Assembly: GCF_022690765.1 (NCBI RefSeq)
Contig: NZ_JALCZA010000048.1
Location: 1 to 35,204, forward strand
Direction of reading: 5' to 3'
DNA: 35,204 nt
Source: Anaeromyxobacter oryzisoli
GTDB taxonomy: Bacteria > Myxococcota > Myxococcia > Myxococcales > Anaeromyxobacteraceae
The translations under genes and the position numbers were made by a program. This document shows, one piece after another, positions 14,470 to 22,713 of the stretch (positions within the stretch are counted from its first letter, which is position 1; each line of letters opens with the position of its first letter). The notes below the pieces were generated by a model. The model was not told where the DNA came from. It saw only the letters and a list, made by a program, of their open reading frames with translations, and ran no database searches.

Positions 14470-16353
14470 GTGCTTCCGCTCGCCGCCCTGGCCGCCGCGA
14501 CGCTCGCCGGCGCGCTCGGCGCCGCGCCCGCGGCCCCGCCCTCGCCCCGCCCACCGGCGTCGTCGCCGTCGCCGGTCATCGAGCTGCCCCTCGGCGACGG
14601 CGCCGTCTCCCTGGAGGCGCGCCTCGAGATCCGCACGACCGGCCGCCGGTCCCCCGCGGCGGAGGTGACGTGGCGGACGCGGACCGACGGCGCGGTCGAG
14701 GGGTGGGCGCATGGCGACGCGTGGCGCGCGGAGCTCCTCCTCGCGCCGCTCCCGGGTGGCGCCCGCTCCGTCCAGGTGACGATCCGCTGGTCGCAGCGGG
14801 CCGATCTCGAGCGCGCCGCCCTGGCGCTGGGCTGGCGCGGCGCGCCGTGGGCGGTCACGCGGAGCCTCGGGTTCGCGCCGCTCGCCGTCCCCGCCCGGAT
14901 CGAGCGCGGGACGCCGCTCCTCGTCGCCGCAGGCCCGGCGCTGCTCGCGGGCGGGGGCGGCCTCGCCGCCGCCGAGCTCCGGCCGCGCGCCGGAGGGGTG
15001 GAGGCCGAGCTCGTCCTGGACGACGCCGCGGCCCGGCCGTTCGCGACCTACGAGACGTGCCTCGCGGCGCTCCCCGTGCCCGCCGCGGGGACGGGGCACG
15101 TCGCCTGGGGCGCCCTGGAGCGCCGCCGCCCGCTGCCGGGGGCGCCGCGGTTCGCCGGCGCGGTGGACCGCGCCTGGGTGACGCTCTATCCCCTCGCCGA
15201 GGGCGCGCCGCTCCTTCCCGTCGTGGTGGAGCGCTGGCCCGCGGGGGCCCGCGCCGCGGTGGTCTTCACGGATCACGCGGACCGGACCGACCCGCGCGCG
15301 CTCCGCGCCGTGCTGTGGGGCGACTCGGATCCGCGGGCGCGGGGGGCCGGCGCCGGCTTCCTCGGCCGGGGCCTGCGCCTCACCCGGTCGTTCTTCGTCC
15401 ACGACCGGCAGGGCGGCGGCCTCGACGACCCCGCGGCGCGCGCGCTCGCGGACGAGCTCGTGGAGGCCGGCTCCGAGGTCGCGCTCCACTCGATCACCCC
15501 GGACCGCGATCCGCGCGAGGCGGTCCGGGCCGGGCTCGCCGCGGCCGCGGCGTTCGAGCCGGTCACCTGGATCGACCACGAGCCCTACACGAACTGCGAG
15601 GCCGTCTCCACCGACGGCTGGAGGTCCGGCGGCCCCTACGCCGATCGCGAGCTCCTCGCCGCCGCCGGCGTGCGGTGGGTCTGGGCGGCGGGGGACCTCG
15701 GCCGGGGCAGGACCCAGGTCGTGGACCTCCTCGGGGGCGCGCCGGACGAGGCGCGCGCGGCGTTGTACCCGTTCCCGCTCGACCCGCGCCTGTGGATCTT
15801 CCGGTCGTCGATGTTCTACGACACGCCGGCGGCGCTCGCGGCGGCGCTCTCCGACGAGGCCCTCGCCGGCCTCGAGGCGGGGCGCGGGCTCTTCGTCGCG
15901 CACACGTACCTCGGCCCCGCCGCGCGCACGACGCGCTCGGCGGAGCACCTGGCGCGGCTCGCCGTCCGCGAGCGCGCGCCCGGCCGGCTCGTGATCGACC
16001 CCGCCCTGGACGCGGCGCTCGCGCGGCTCGCGGCGCGGGTGCGGGCGGGCCGGCTCGCGTCGCTCACCTGGAGCGCCGCCGGCGATCGGCTCCGCGCGCT
16101 CGGCGACGTCGAGGTGGCCTACCGCCCGGACGGCGCCGCCGAGCTCCGGAACCACGGCGACGCCGAGCTCCCCGGGCTCACCGTCGCGGTGCCCGCGGCC
16201 GGGCTCGGCCTCGATCTCGAGGGCGCGCTGCTCCTCGGTCGCGAGGACGAGGACGGCTGGGCCCGGCTCTGGTTCGATCTCCCCGCGGGGGGACGGGTGG
16301 TGCTGCGCGCCAGCGACCAGTTGATCCCCGTCCCGCTGGTCCCCTTTCACTGA
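14470..16353 (+). CDS. Large secreted protein with polysaccharide-deacetylase-like (NodB-like) core
   Basis: 627 residues. The GTG at 14470 is the only start after the in-frame stop at 14437, and a signal peptide follows (LPLAALAAATLAGALGAAPA). Residues about 35-240 are beta-rich. The central part contains VVFTDHAD (Asp268, His269, Asp271), ALHS (His340), IDHEPYTNC (His370) and AHTYLG (His478). Their order and spacing recall the metal-binding Asp/His sets and the final catalytic His of NodB-type deacetylases, but the sequences are divergent and no standard HxxxH motif is seen. The C-terminal part (about 530-627) is again beta-rich. A cell-surface carbohydrate role is an inference. The GNAT gene follows after 12 bp. 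Confidence 0.68.
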   Translation: MLPLAALAAATLAGALGAAPAAPPSPRPPASSPSPVIELPLGDGAVSLEARLEIRTTGRRSPAAEVTWRTRTDGAVEGWAHGDAWRAELLLAPLPGGARSVQVTIRWSQRADLERAALALGWRGAPWAVTRSLGFAPLAVPARIERGTPLLVAAGPALLAGGGGLAAAELRPRAGGVEAELVLDDAAARPFATYETCLAALPVPAAGTGHVAWGALERRRPLPGAPRFAGAVDRAWVTLYPLAEGAPLLPVVVERWPAGARAAVVFTDHADRTDPRALRAVLWGDSDPRARGAGAGFLGRGLRLTRSFFVHDRQGGGLDDPAARALADELVEAGSEVALHSITPDRDPREAVRAGLAAAAAFEPVTWIDHEPYTNCEAVSTDGWRSGGPYADRELLAAAGVRWVWAAGDLGRGRTQVVDLLGGAPDEARAALYPFPLDPRLWIFRSSMFYDTPAALAAALSDEALAGLEAGRGLFVAHTYLGPAARTTRSAEHLARLAVRERAPGRLVIDPALDAALARLAARVRAGRLASLTWSAAGDRLRALGDVEVAYRPDGAAELRNHGDAELPGLTVAVPAAGLGLDLEGALLLGREDEDGWARLWFDLPAGGRVVLRASDQLIPVPLVPFH

Positions 16354-16365
16354 CGGAGCCTCGCG

Positions 16366-16821
16366 ATGATCCGCGCGCTCGCCGCCGAAGACCTGCCCGC
16401 CCTCGCCCGCGCCCTCGCGGCGCTGCCGCTCATGGTGCGCTACGGCAACACCCCCGAGAAGCTCGAGCGGGCGCTCTCCGCCGCGCTCGGGCGGGGGGAG
16501 GGGCTCCTCGTGGCCGAGGAGGGCGGCGCGCTGGCGGGGCTCGCCTGGTTCCTCACGACGGGCACGCTCGCGATGGGCGGCTACCTGCGGCTCATCGCCG
16601 TGCTCGGGGCGGGGGAGGGGCGCGGCACGGGGTCGGCCCTGCTCGCCGCGTTCGAGGCGGCGGTGGCCCGGGAGAGCGCGCACGCGTTCCTGCTGGTGTC
16701 GGACTTCAACGCCGGCGCGCAGCGCTTCTACGAGCGCCACGGCTACCGCCGCGCCGGCGCGCTCCCCGGGCTCGTGCTCCCCGACGTCGGCGAGCTGCTC
16801 TACTGGAAGCGCCTGCGGTAG
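16366..16821 (+). CDS. GNAT family N-acetyltransferase
   Basis: A 151-residue single GNAT domain. The acetyl-CoA pyrophosphate-binding motif A is visible as YLRLIAVLGAGEGRGTGSAL (GEGRGTG loop). It is followed by the motif B tract FNAGAQRFYERHGYRRAGAL, where FYERHGY is diagnostic. The acceptor is unknown. The start ATG 16366 has GGAG upstream, only 12 bp after the secreted protein's stop, so the two are probably co-transcribed. It is convergent with the GST gene (10 bp gap). Confidence 0.92.
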   Translation: MIRALAAEDLPALARALAALPLMVRYGNTPEKLERALSAALGRGEGLLVAEEGGALAGLAWFLTTGTLAMGGYLRLIAVLGAGEGRGTGSALLAAFEAAVARESAHAFLLVSDFNAGAQRFYERHGYRRAGALPGLVLPDVGELLYWKRLR

Positions 16822-16831
16822 CGGTTGGCGG

Positions 16832-17485
16832 CTAGCGATCCTGCCAGCGCGTGTGGGCCAGCCACTCGCGGATCGACGGGCGGCGGAAGATCTCCCGCGC
16901 GTACGTCGCGAGCCGCTCCGGGCAGGGATCCCGGTTGTGGACGAGCCGCTGGAGGAGCAGCGCGAGATCGGCGTCGGCGAGGGTGAAGGCGCCGGCGACG
17001 TAGCGGGCGCCGGCCGGGAGGAACCGGTCCGCGATCGCGACGAGCCGCTCGGCGGCGGCCTTCCCCTCCGCGCTGAGCGGCAGCGGCGCCTGCTCGCCGA
17101 AGAGCGTCGCGGTGGAGCGCTCGGTGCGGACCGCGGCCACGTCGCTGCGCACGAAGGCCTGGATCATCCGCACCTTCGCGCGACCGCGCGGGTCGGCCGG
17201 GTAGAGCGCCGCGTGGCCCGGCGGAGGGAAGAGCTCCTCGAGGTACTCGTCGATCGCCGACGACTCGGCCAGCCAGAAGTCGCCGTGGCGCAGGGCGGGG
17301 ATGCGGCCGGTGAAGGACGGACCGGCGTACTCGGGGCGGCGGTGCTGCCCGGCCGCGAGGTCGAGGAGCTCGACCTGGAAGGGCAGCCCCTTCTCCTTCA
17401 GGGCGACGAACGCCGAGAAGACGTAGGGGCTGCTCCACTCGCGGCCGCCGTAGAGGACGAGGTCGTCGGGCATGGCCTCGCTCAT
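16832..17485 (-). CDS. yfcF: Glutathione S-transferase, YfcF type
   Basis: A 217-residue two-domain GST. The thioredoxin-like N-domain reads SSPYVFSAFVALKEKGLPF, then GRIPALRHGDFWLAESSAI with the glutathione-contacting ESSAI. The helical C-domain has VRTERSTATLFG and FTLADADLALLLQRLV. The order and wording closely follow E. coli YfcF, a GST with disulfide-bond reductase activity implicated in oxidative stress. The start is ATG 17485 (MSEAMPDD); ATG 17473 is an alternative, and a still longer frame from 17509 lacks support. It stands alone on the minus strand, tail to tail with the GNAT gene. Confidence 0.9.
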   Translation of the reverse strand: MSEAMPDDLVLYGGREWSSPYVFSAFVALKEKGLPFQVELLDLAAGQHRRPEYAGPSFTGRIPALRHGDFWLAESSAIDEYLEELFPPPGHAALYPADPRGRAKVRMIQAFVRSDVAAVRTERSTATLFGEQAPLPLSAEGKAAAERLVAIADRFLPAGARYVAGAFTLADADLALLLQRLVHNRDPCPERLATYAREIFRRPSIREWLAHTRWQDR

Positions 17486-17570
17486 ACCCGCCGGAACGGG
17501 CCGCGGCAAGCCGCTCGCGTGGGGCGGCGGCGAGGCGGGATCCCCCGCCGCGCCGTCCCCGCCCCGGGCG

Positions 17571-18281
17571 CTACTTCTTCTTCACGACGTCGAGCAGCTT
17601 CACGTCGAACGTCAGCACGGCGTTGCCGGGGATGACCGGCGGCCGGCCCTGCTCGCCGTAGGCGATGCCCGCGGGGCAGACCACCTTCGCCTCGCCGCCC
17701 ACCTTCATCTTCTGCAGCGCCTCGGTCCAGCACTTGATGACGCCGTTCAGCGGGAACTCGGCGGGCTGGCCGCGCTTCACGGAGGAGTCGAACTCCTTCC
17801 CGTCCACGAGCGTGCCGACGTAGTGCACCTTCACGGTGTCGGTCGCGGTCGGGGTGGCGCCCGTGCCGGGCTTCACCGGGATCACGATCGCGCCGGACTC
17901 GGTCTTCACCGCCCCCTTCTGCTTGGACATCCGATCCAGGTACGCGACGCCCTGGGCCTGCTGCTTCTGCGCGGCGGCGGCGAGGCGGCTGCGGGCGAGC
18001 TCCTGGACCCCGGCCTGCGCCTTCTCGTCGAGCTGGAACTTCGGCTTCCCCGCGAGCCCGTCGCGGATGCCCTGCATCACCTTCTCCGCCTCGGCGGGCG
18101 TGAGGGCGAAGACGTCGAGGCTCTTCGCCACGGCGAGGCCGACGGCGTAGAGGCTCTTCTCGGTGTCCTGCGGCTTGGCGGCCTGCGCCGCGGCCGCGGG
18201 CTTCTTCTCCTGCGCCTTGGGGTGCTGCGCGAGCGCCGGCGCGGCGAGCGCGACGGCGAGGACTGCGACGATCGTTCTCAT
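17571..18281 (-). CDS. Periplasmic Mip-like FKBP peptidyl-prolyl isomerase
   Basis: 236 residues: signal peptide MRTIVAVLAVALAAPALA, a helical FKBP N-terminal dimerisation domain (about 35-125), then the FKBP catalytic domain (VKVHYVGTLVDGKEFDSS; FPLNGVIKCWTEALQKMKVG; GIAYGEQG; LTFDVKLLDV). It should catalyse cis-trans prolyl isomerisation during envelope protein folding. Two cysteines (in KCWTEAL and VVCPAG) fall on adjacent strands and could form a disulfide, as in some bacterial relatives. The start overlaps the stop of the AI-2E-type permease by ATGA (18278-18281), so it is translationally coupled. AAGGAAG lies about 10 nt upstream. Confidence 0.92.
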   Translation of the reverse strand: MRTIVAVLAVALAAPALAQHPKAQEKKPAAAAQAAKPQDTEKSLYAVGLAVAKSLDVFALTPAEAEKVMQGIRDGLAGKPKFQLDEKAQAGVQELARSRLAAAAQKQQAQGVAYLDRMSKQKGAVKTESGAIVIPVKPGTGATPTATDTVKVHYVGTLVDGKEFDSSVKRGQPAEFPLNGVIKCWTEALQKMKVGGEAKVVCPAGIAYGEQGRPPVIPGNAVLTFDVKLLDVVKKK

Positions 18282-19516
18282 GGCTGCGGGCTTCCTTTCG
18301 TGAGCGGCGCTGTCGGGGCCGCGGCCGGCGCTGCGAAGGCCTGGGGGGCGGGCTGGACGGCGGCGCGCGCGTCCAGCTCGGCGAGCTTGCGGTGGAGGAA
18401 CCGGAACACGGACACGAACACGCTCGCGACCGGGACCGCGAGGAGCGCGCCCACGATCCCGAAGGTCCGCTCCCCGAGCACCAGGGCGAGGACGATCAGG
18501 ACCGGGTGGATCTTCGAGGCGTCCCCCATGATCTTCGGGTTCAGGACGTACGTCTCGAGCGCGTGGATGACCAGGATCCACCCGAGGGCGAGGAGCCCCT
18601 TCGAGAGCCCACCCCCGGTGAGGGCGAGGAGGACGATGGGGACCGAGGAGAGGAGCGTCCCGAAGATGGGGACGATGTAGAGGACGAAGGCGAGGGAGGC
18701 GAGGGCGAACGCGAACGGCACGCGCAGGGCGAGGAGCCCGCCGAGGGTGAGGATCCCGTTCACCACCATGATCGTGAGCTGCCCGCGCACCACCCCCGAC
18801 AGCCCCGCGTCCACGCCGTGCAGCAGGCGCCGGAAGTCCGGCCGCCACGCGGCGGGGATCAGCGTCTCGACGAACCGCAGGATCCGCGGAGCGTCCATCG
18901 AGATGAACGCGGTGAGCATGAAGAGCAGGACGACGAAGAAGAGCGTCTGGAAGGTGCCCATGACGAGGGCGCGCGAGAACGCGACGACGTCCCCCACCCG
19001 CCCGCGCAGGAACGCGCTCGCCTCCTGGAGCGCCTGGGCCAGGCCGGCGGCGAGGTCGATGGAGAAACGTCCGCCGGCTCCGGGCATTCCGCCCGGGGTG
19101 ACGTCGAGCGGGATCCCGTAGCGGCGCAGGAACGCGTCGATGTCGACGGTCCACCCGCGGACCCGCTCCGGCGTGACGCCGGCGAGCAGGTCGCGAAGCT
19201 CGAGGAGCCCACGCACCGCCTCCCGGTAGACGGCGGGGAAGACCGACACGCCGAGCAGGTAGAGGACGACCCCGGCCACCGCGTACACGACCAGGACCGC
19301 GGCCGCGCGCGGGACCGGCCGGCCGGCGACGCGCGCCGCGGCGATCCGGGCGATCACCGGGTCCATGACGTACGCCGCCAGCCCCGCGAGCACGAACGGG
19401 AGGAGGACCGGCCAGGCGAGGACGAGGACGGCGAGGATCAGGGCCCACACCAGCGCGGTGAGGGCGTACAGCTGCGCCCGGGGACGCCTCCAGAGCGGCA
19501 GGCCCGTCGTGGACAT
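18278..19516 (-). CDS. AI-2E family (PerM/TqsA/YdiK) membrane permease
   Basis: 412 residues with the family layout. Two or three N-terminal helices (LYALTALVWALILAVLVL; PFVLAGLAAYVMDPVIARIA) are followed by VLVVYAVAGVVLYLLGVSVF. A central amphipathic or soluble region (about 100-170) precedes a C-terminal bundle containing the conserved segment LASLAFVLYIVPIFGTLLSSVP and ILVIHALETYVLNPKIMG. Family members export small molecules or ions (AI-2, Na+/H+); the substrate here is unknown. The start is ATG 19516; a GTG at 19534 is possible. It is coupled to the FKBP gene downstream, which is an unusual pairing with no known functional link. Confidence 0.92.
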   Translation of the reverse strand: MSTTGLPLWRRPRAQLYALTALVWALILAVLVLAWPVLLPFVLAGLAAYVMDPVIARIAAARVAGRPVPRAAAVLVVYAVAGVVLYLLGVSVFPAVYREAVRGLLELRDLLAGVTPERVRGWTVDIDAFLRRYGIPLDVTPGGMPGAGGRFSIDLAAGLAQALQEASAFLRGRVGDVVAFSRALVMGTFQTLFFVVLLFMLTAFISMDAPRILRFVETLIPAAWRPDFRRLLHGVDAGLSGVVRGQLTIMVVNGILTLGGLLALRVPFAFALASLAFVLYIVPIFGTLLSSVPIVLLALTGGGLSKGLLALGWILVIHALETYVLNPKIMGDASKIHPVLIVLALVLGERTFGIVGALLAVPVASVFVSVFRFLHRKLAELDARAAVQPAPQAFAAPAAAPTAPLTKGSPQP

Positions 19517-19639
19517 GGACGGCGGCAGTATCACAGATCCCGTCCGGGGCAGCGGGGCTTCTGTGGGGAGCGCGCAGGTGCGGCGGCGCCCGCAGTGAAG
19601 CGCGCGCCCCGCGCCCGCCGCCCCGCTCGCCCGCTGCTC

Positions 19640-21535
19640 CTACTCCTCGAGCGTGGAGACGTCGCCCTCGGGCAGCCCCAGCGCGCGCGCCTTCAGCACG
19701 CGTCGCATGATCTTCCCGGAGCGGGTCTTCGGGAGCGCCTCCACGAAGTTGACCTTCTCCGGCCGGACGATGGGCCCGAGGTGCTGGCCGACGTGGGCCT
19801 TCACCTCGTCCTCGAGCTCCGGGCTCGGCTTGAAGCCCTGGCGGAGGAGCACGTAGGCGTGGATCGCCTGCCCCTTCACCTCGTGCGGCAGGCCGATCAC
19901 CGCGGCCTCCGCGACGGCCGGGTGCGCGACGAGCGCGCTCTCGATCTCCGCGGTGCCGAGCCGGTAGCCGGAGACCTTGATCACGTCGTCGGTCCGGCCG
20001 ATGATCCAGTAGTAGCCGTCCCGATCGCGCTTCGCGGCGTCGCCCGCCATGTAGCGCCCGGGGTACTTCGTCCAGTACGTCTTCACGAAGCGCTCCGGAT
20101 CCCGGTAGACGGTCGTCGCCATGGCCGGCCACGGCCGCTCGAGGACGAGGAAGCCCTCCTCGCCGTCCGGCACCGGCTTCCCCGCGTCGTCCAGGATCGA
20201 CACCTGCTGCCCGAAGAAGGGCTTCGTGGCGGAGCCGGGCTTGAGCGGCATGGTCGGGACCGGCGTGATCATGAACATGCCGGTCTCGGTCTGCCACCAG
20301 GTGTCCATGATCGGACAGCGCCCCTTCCCGATCACGCGGTGGTACCACTTCCACGCCTCGGGGTTGATGGGCTCGCCGACCGAGCCCAGGAGCCGGAGCG
20401 TGGAGAGGTCGTGGCGGTTCGGCCACGACTCGCCGAAGCGCATGAGCCCGCGGATCGCCGTGGGGGCCGTGTAGAGGATGGTGATGCCGTACTTCTCGAT
20501 GAGCGACCACCAGCGGTTCGGGTACGGGTAGGTCGGCGCGCCCTCGTAGATGAAGGTGGTCGCGCCCATGAGCAGCGGCCCGTAGACGATGTAGCTGTGG
20601 CCGGTCACCCAGCCCGGATCCGCGGCGCACCAGTACCGGTCCTCGTCCTTCACGTCGAAGACGTACTTGAGGGTGGAGTAGATGCCGACCTGGTAGCCGC
20701 CGTGGCAGTGGATCAGCCCCTTCGGCGTCCCGGTGGTCCCCGAGGTGTACAGGACGTAGAGCGGGTCGGAGGACTCCATCACCTCGGTCGGGCAGACGCC
20801 CGACGCGAGCGGGAGCTTCATGAGGTCGTGGTACCAGTAGTCGCGGCCCGGCTCCATCCGCACCTCGTGGCCGGTCCGCTGGACCACGATCACGGTCTCC
20901 ACCGTCGGGCAGCGGCGGACCGCGTCGTCCACCGTCTTCTTGAGCTCGACGATCTTGCCGTTCATGAACCCGCCGTCGGCGGTCACGACGACCTTCGACT
21001 CGGAGTCCTCGATCCGCCCCTGGAGCGCGTCCACCGAGAACCCGCCGTACACCACCGAGTGGATCGCGCCGAGCTTCGCGGTCGCGAGCATCGCGATCAC
21101 GATCTCGGGGATGCGGGGCATGTAGATGGTGACGCGATCGCCCTTCTTCACGCCCATCGCCTTCAGGACGTTCGCGAACTTCGACACGTCGCGGTTCAGC
21201 GCGAAGTACGAGTAGGTCCGGACCTCGCTCCGCTCGCCGACCCAGACCAGCGAGAGCTTGTTCTTCCGCCAGGTGCGCTGGTGACGATCGAGGCAGTTGT
21301 GGACGATGTTCGTCTGGCCGCCCTTGAACCACCGGTAGAAGGGCTTCTCGGACGCGTCGAGGACCTGGTCCCACTTCCGGTACCACTCGAGCTCCTCGGC
21401 CTCCGACGCCCAGAAGCCCTCCGGGTCTTCGGCGGCGCGGGCGGCGATCGCGTCCCAGTCCTTGACGCGCGCCTCCGCGACGACCTCCGGGGACGGGTAG
21501 AAGACCTCGCCTTCGAGTTGCGGCTTCGGGCTCAT
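19640..21535 (-). CDS. acs: Acetyl-CoA synthetase (AMP-forming)
   Basis: 631 residues, near the usual length of about 650. Core motifs: P-loop YTSGTTGTPKG, DTWWQTETG (acyl-adenylate pocket with the Trp that limits the acyl chain to acetate or propionate), GRTDDVIKVSGYR hinge, and C-terminal PKTRSGKIMRR, whose Lys after SG is the catalytic residue inactivated by acetylation in bacterial Acs. It converts acetate, ATP and CoA to acetyl-CoA. Start ATG 21535 has GAGGAG 7 nt upstream. A 7-bp hairpin lies just ahead of that ribosome site. No acetyltransferase or deacetylase gene is adjacent. It is divergent from the LD-carboxypeptidase. Confidence 0.95.
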   Translation of the reverse strand: MSPKPQLEGEVFYPSPEVVAEARVKDWDAIAARAAEDPEGFWASEAEELEWYRKWDQVLDASEKPFYRWFKGGQTNIVHNCLDRHQRTWRKNKLSLVWVGERSEVRTYSYFALNRDVSKFANVLKAMGVKKGDRVTIYMPRIPEIVIAMLATAKLGAIHSVVYGGFSVDALQGRIEDSESKVVVTADGGFMNGKIVELKKTVDDAVRRCPTVETVIVVQRTGHEVRMEPGRDYWYHDLMKLPLASGVCPTEVMESSDPLYVLYTSGTTGTPKGLIHCHGGYQVGIYSTLKYVFDVKDEDRYWCAADPGWVTGHSYIVYGPLLMGATTFIYEGAPTYPYPNRWWSLIEKYGITILYTAPTAIRGLMRFGESWPNRHDLSTLRLLGSVGEPINPEAWKWYHRVIGKGRCPIMDTWWQTETGMFMITPVPTMPLKPGSATKPFFGQQVSILDDAGKPVPDGEEGFLVLERPWPAMATTVYRDPERFVKTYWTKYPGRYMAGDAAKRDRDGYYWIIGRTDDVIKVSGYRLGTAEIESALVAHPAVAEAAVIGLPHEVKGQAIHAYVLLRQGFKPSPELEDEVKAHVGQHLGPIVRPEKVNFVEALPKTRSGKIMRRVLKARALGLPEGDVSTLEE

Positions 21536-21552
21536 CACGCGCTCCTCGTGCG

Positions 21553-21569
21553 GGGCCGCTCGGCGGCCC
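21553..21569 (-). promoter_or_regulatory. Hairpin immediately upstream of the acs ribosome binding site
   Basis: GGGCCGC (21553-21559) pairs with GCGGCCC (21563-21569) around a 3-nt loop, ending 17 nt before the acs ATG and about 5 nt before its GAGGAG. In the transcript it would sit against the ribosome site and could affect initiation. A second inverted repeat, GCACCC (21691-21696) with GGGTGC (21702-21707), lies further up in the shared divergent spacer. Confidence 0.35.
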
Positions 21570-21747
21570 GCGAAGTTTGCGTGCGTACGCGCTTGGGTCG
21601 CGCCGCAGGTCTTGCACCTCGAAAGATGGCGCAGGAACCACGAAATACCAAACAGTTCGGAGCGTCCCGGCAGAATTTTCGGGGCGATCGGCACCCGGCC
21701 GGGGTGCGCTCGACCCCGTTCCCCTGAGCGGATTATCCTCTCGCGCC

Positions 21748-22713
21748 GTGAGACTTCCCCCGCCGCTGGCGCGCGGCGACGTCGTCCGCGTCATCGCGCC
21801 CTCGAGCCCGTTCGATCCGGAGCAGCTCGCCCGCGGCGTCGAGGTGCTCGAGCGGCGGCTCGGGCTGGTGGTCCGCCGGCGCGACGATCTCGGCGCGCGG
21901 CGCGGGTACCTGGCGGGCGACGACGCGCGCCGGCTCGCCGAGTGGCGCGAGGCGGTGGCCGATCCGGACGCGCGGGCGATCTTCTGTGCGCGCGGCGGCT
22001 ACGGGGCGATGCGGCTCCTCCCCGCGATCGACCCCGCCCCGCTGCTGGCCCGTCCGAAGCTCGTGGTGGGCTTCTCCGACTTGACCGCGATCCACGCGGC
22101 GCTGAACCGGGCGGGGCTCGCGACGGTGCACGGCCCGGTCCTGACCCAGCTCGGCCGTGCGCCGGACGCGGCGGTGGCGCACCTCGAGGCGCTGCTCCGC
22201 CGGGCCGCGCCGGCCGCCTCGAGCGGCGCGCCGCCGCCGGGCGCAGGCCTCTCCGGGACCGGCACCATCCGGCCCGGGCGCGCGGCGGGGCCGCTCCTCG
22301 GCGGCTCCCTCACGCTGCTCGCGCACCTCTGCGGCACGCGCTGGCTCCCCGAGCTCCGCGGCGCGATCCTCCTCCTCGAGGACGTGGGCGAGAAGCCCTA
22401 CCGGCTCGACCGTTACTTCACGCAGCTCCGGCTCGCGGGCGCGCTCGACGGCGTGGCGGCGATCGCCCTCGGGCAGTTCCCCGGCTGCGACACGCCCGAC
22501 CTGCGCGGCGCGGACGTGGTCCGGGAGCTCGCGGCGGGGCTCGGCGTCCCGGCCATCGAGGGGCTCCCCGCGGGGCACGAGGACGCCAACTTCGCGGTCC
22601 CGCTCGGCGCGCGCGCCACGCTCGTCGCCCCCGGGCCGGCTTCGGACGCGGGCGAGGCCGGTCCGCCCCGCCTCCTGTTCGACGGCTGGGCCCGGGCCGA
22701 GGCCGTCGCGTGA
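21748..22713 (+). CDS. ldcA: LD-carboxypeptidase (peptidase S66 family)
   Basis: 321 residues. The S66 catalytic set is visible: Ser110 in GFSD, Glu211 in LLLEDVGEKPYRLDR and His277 in PAGHEDANF, with the oxyanion-loop motif CARGGYGAMRLL upstream. The enzyme trims the terminal D-Ala from murein tetrapeptides in the cytoplasm, making tripeptide for recycling. The two genes downstream, overlapping or close, include Mpl, which uses that tripeptide, so the pathway assignment is supported by context. GTG 21748 is the start because the longer frame upstream has no domain. No ribosome site is seen, but TATCCT (21734-21739) lies 8 nt before it, hinting at a leaderless message. Confidence 0.93.
   Translation: MRLPPPLARGDVVRVIAPSSPFDPEQLARGVEVLERRLGLVVRRRDDLGARRGYLAGDDARRLAEWREAVADPDARAIFCARGGYGAMRLLPAIDPAPLLARPKLVVGFSDLTAIHAALNRAGLATVHGPVLTQLGRAPDAAVAHLEALLRRAAPAASSGAPPPGAGLSGTGTIRPGRAAGPLLGGSLTLLAHLCGTRWLPELRGAILLLEDVGEKPYRLDRYFTQLRLAGALDGVAAIALGQFPGCDTPDLRGADVVRELAAGLGVPAIEGLPAGHEDANFAVPLGARATLVAPGPASDAGEAGPPRLLFDGWARAEAVA

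Noticed and set aside
14061-16835. Long plus-strand frame across the PPOX and secreted-protein genes
   Set aside because: It is the shadow of the 14470-16353 gene. The signal peptide and candidate active-site residues are in the other frame.
17571-21794. One uninterrupted minus-strand frame spanning the FKBP, permease and acetyl-CoA synthetase region, more than 1400 codons
   Set aside because: In DNA this GC-rich, stop codons are rare in every frame. Only the last 236 codons have recognisable domains (FKBP); the rest is Arg/Pro/Gly-rich shadow of the permease and synthetase genes in other frames.
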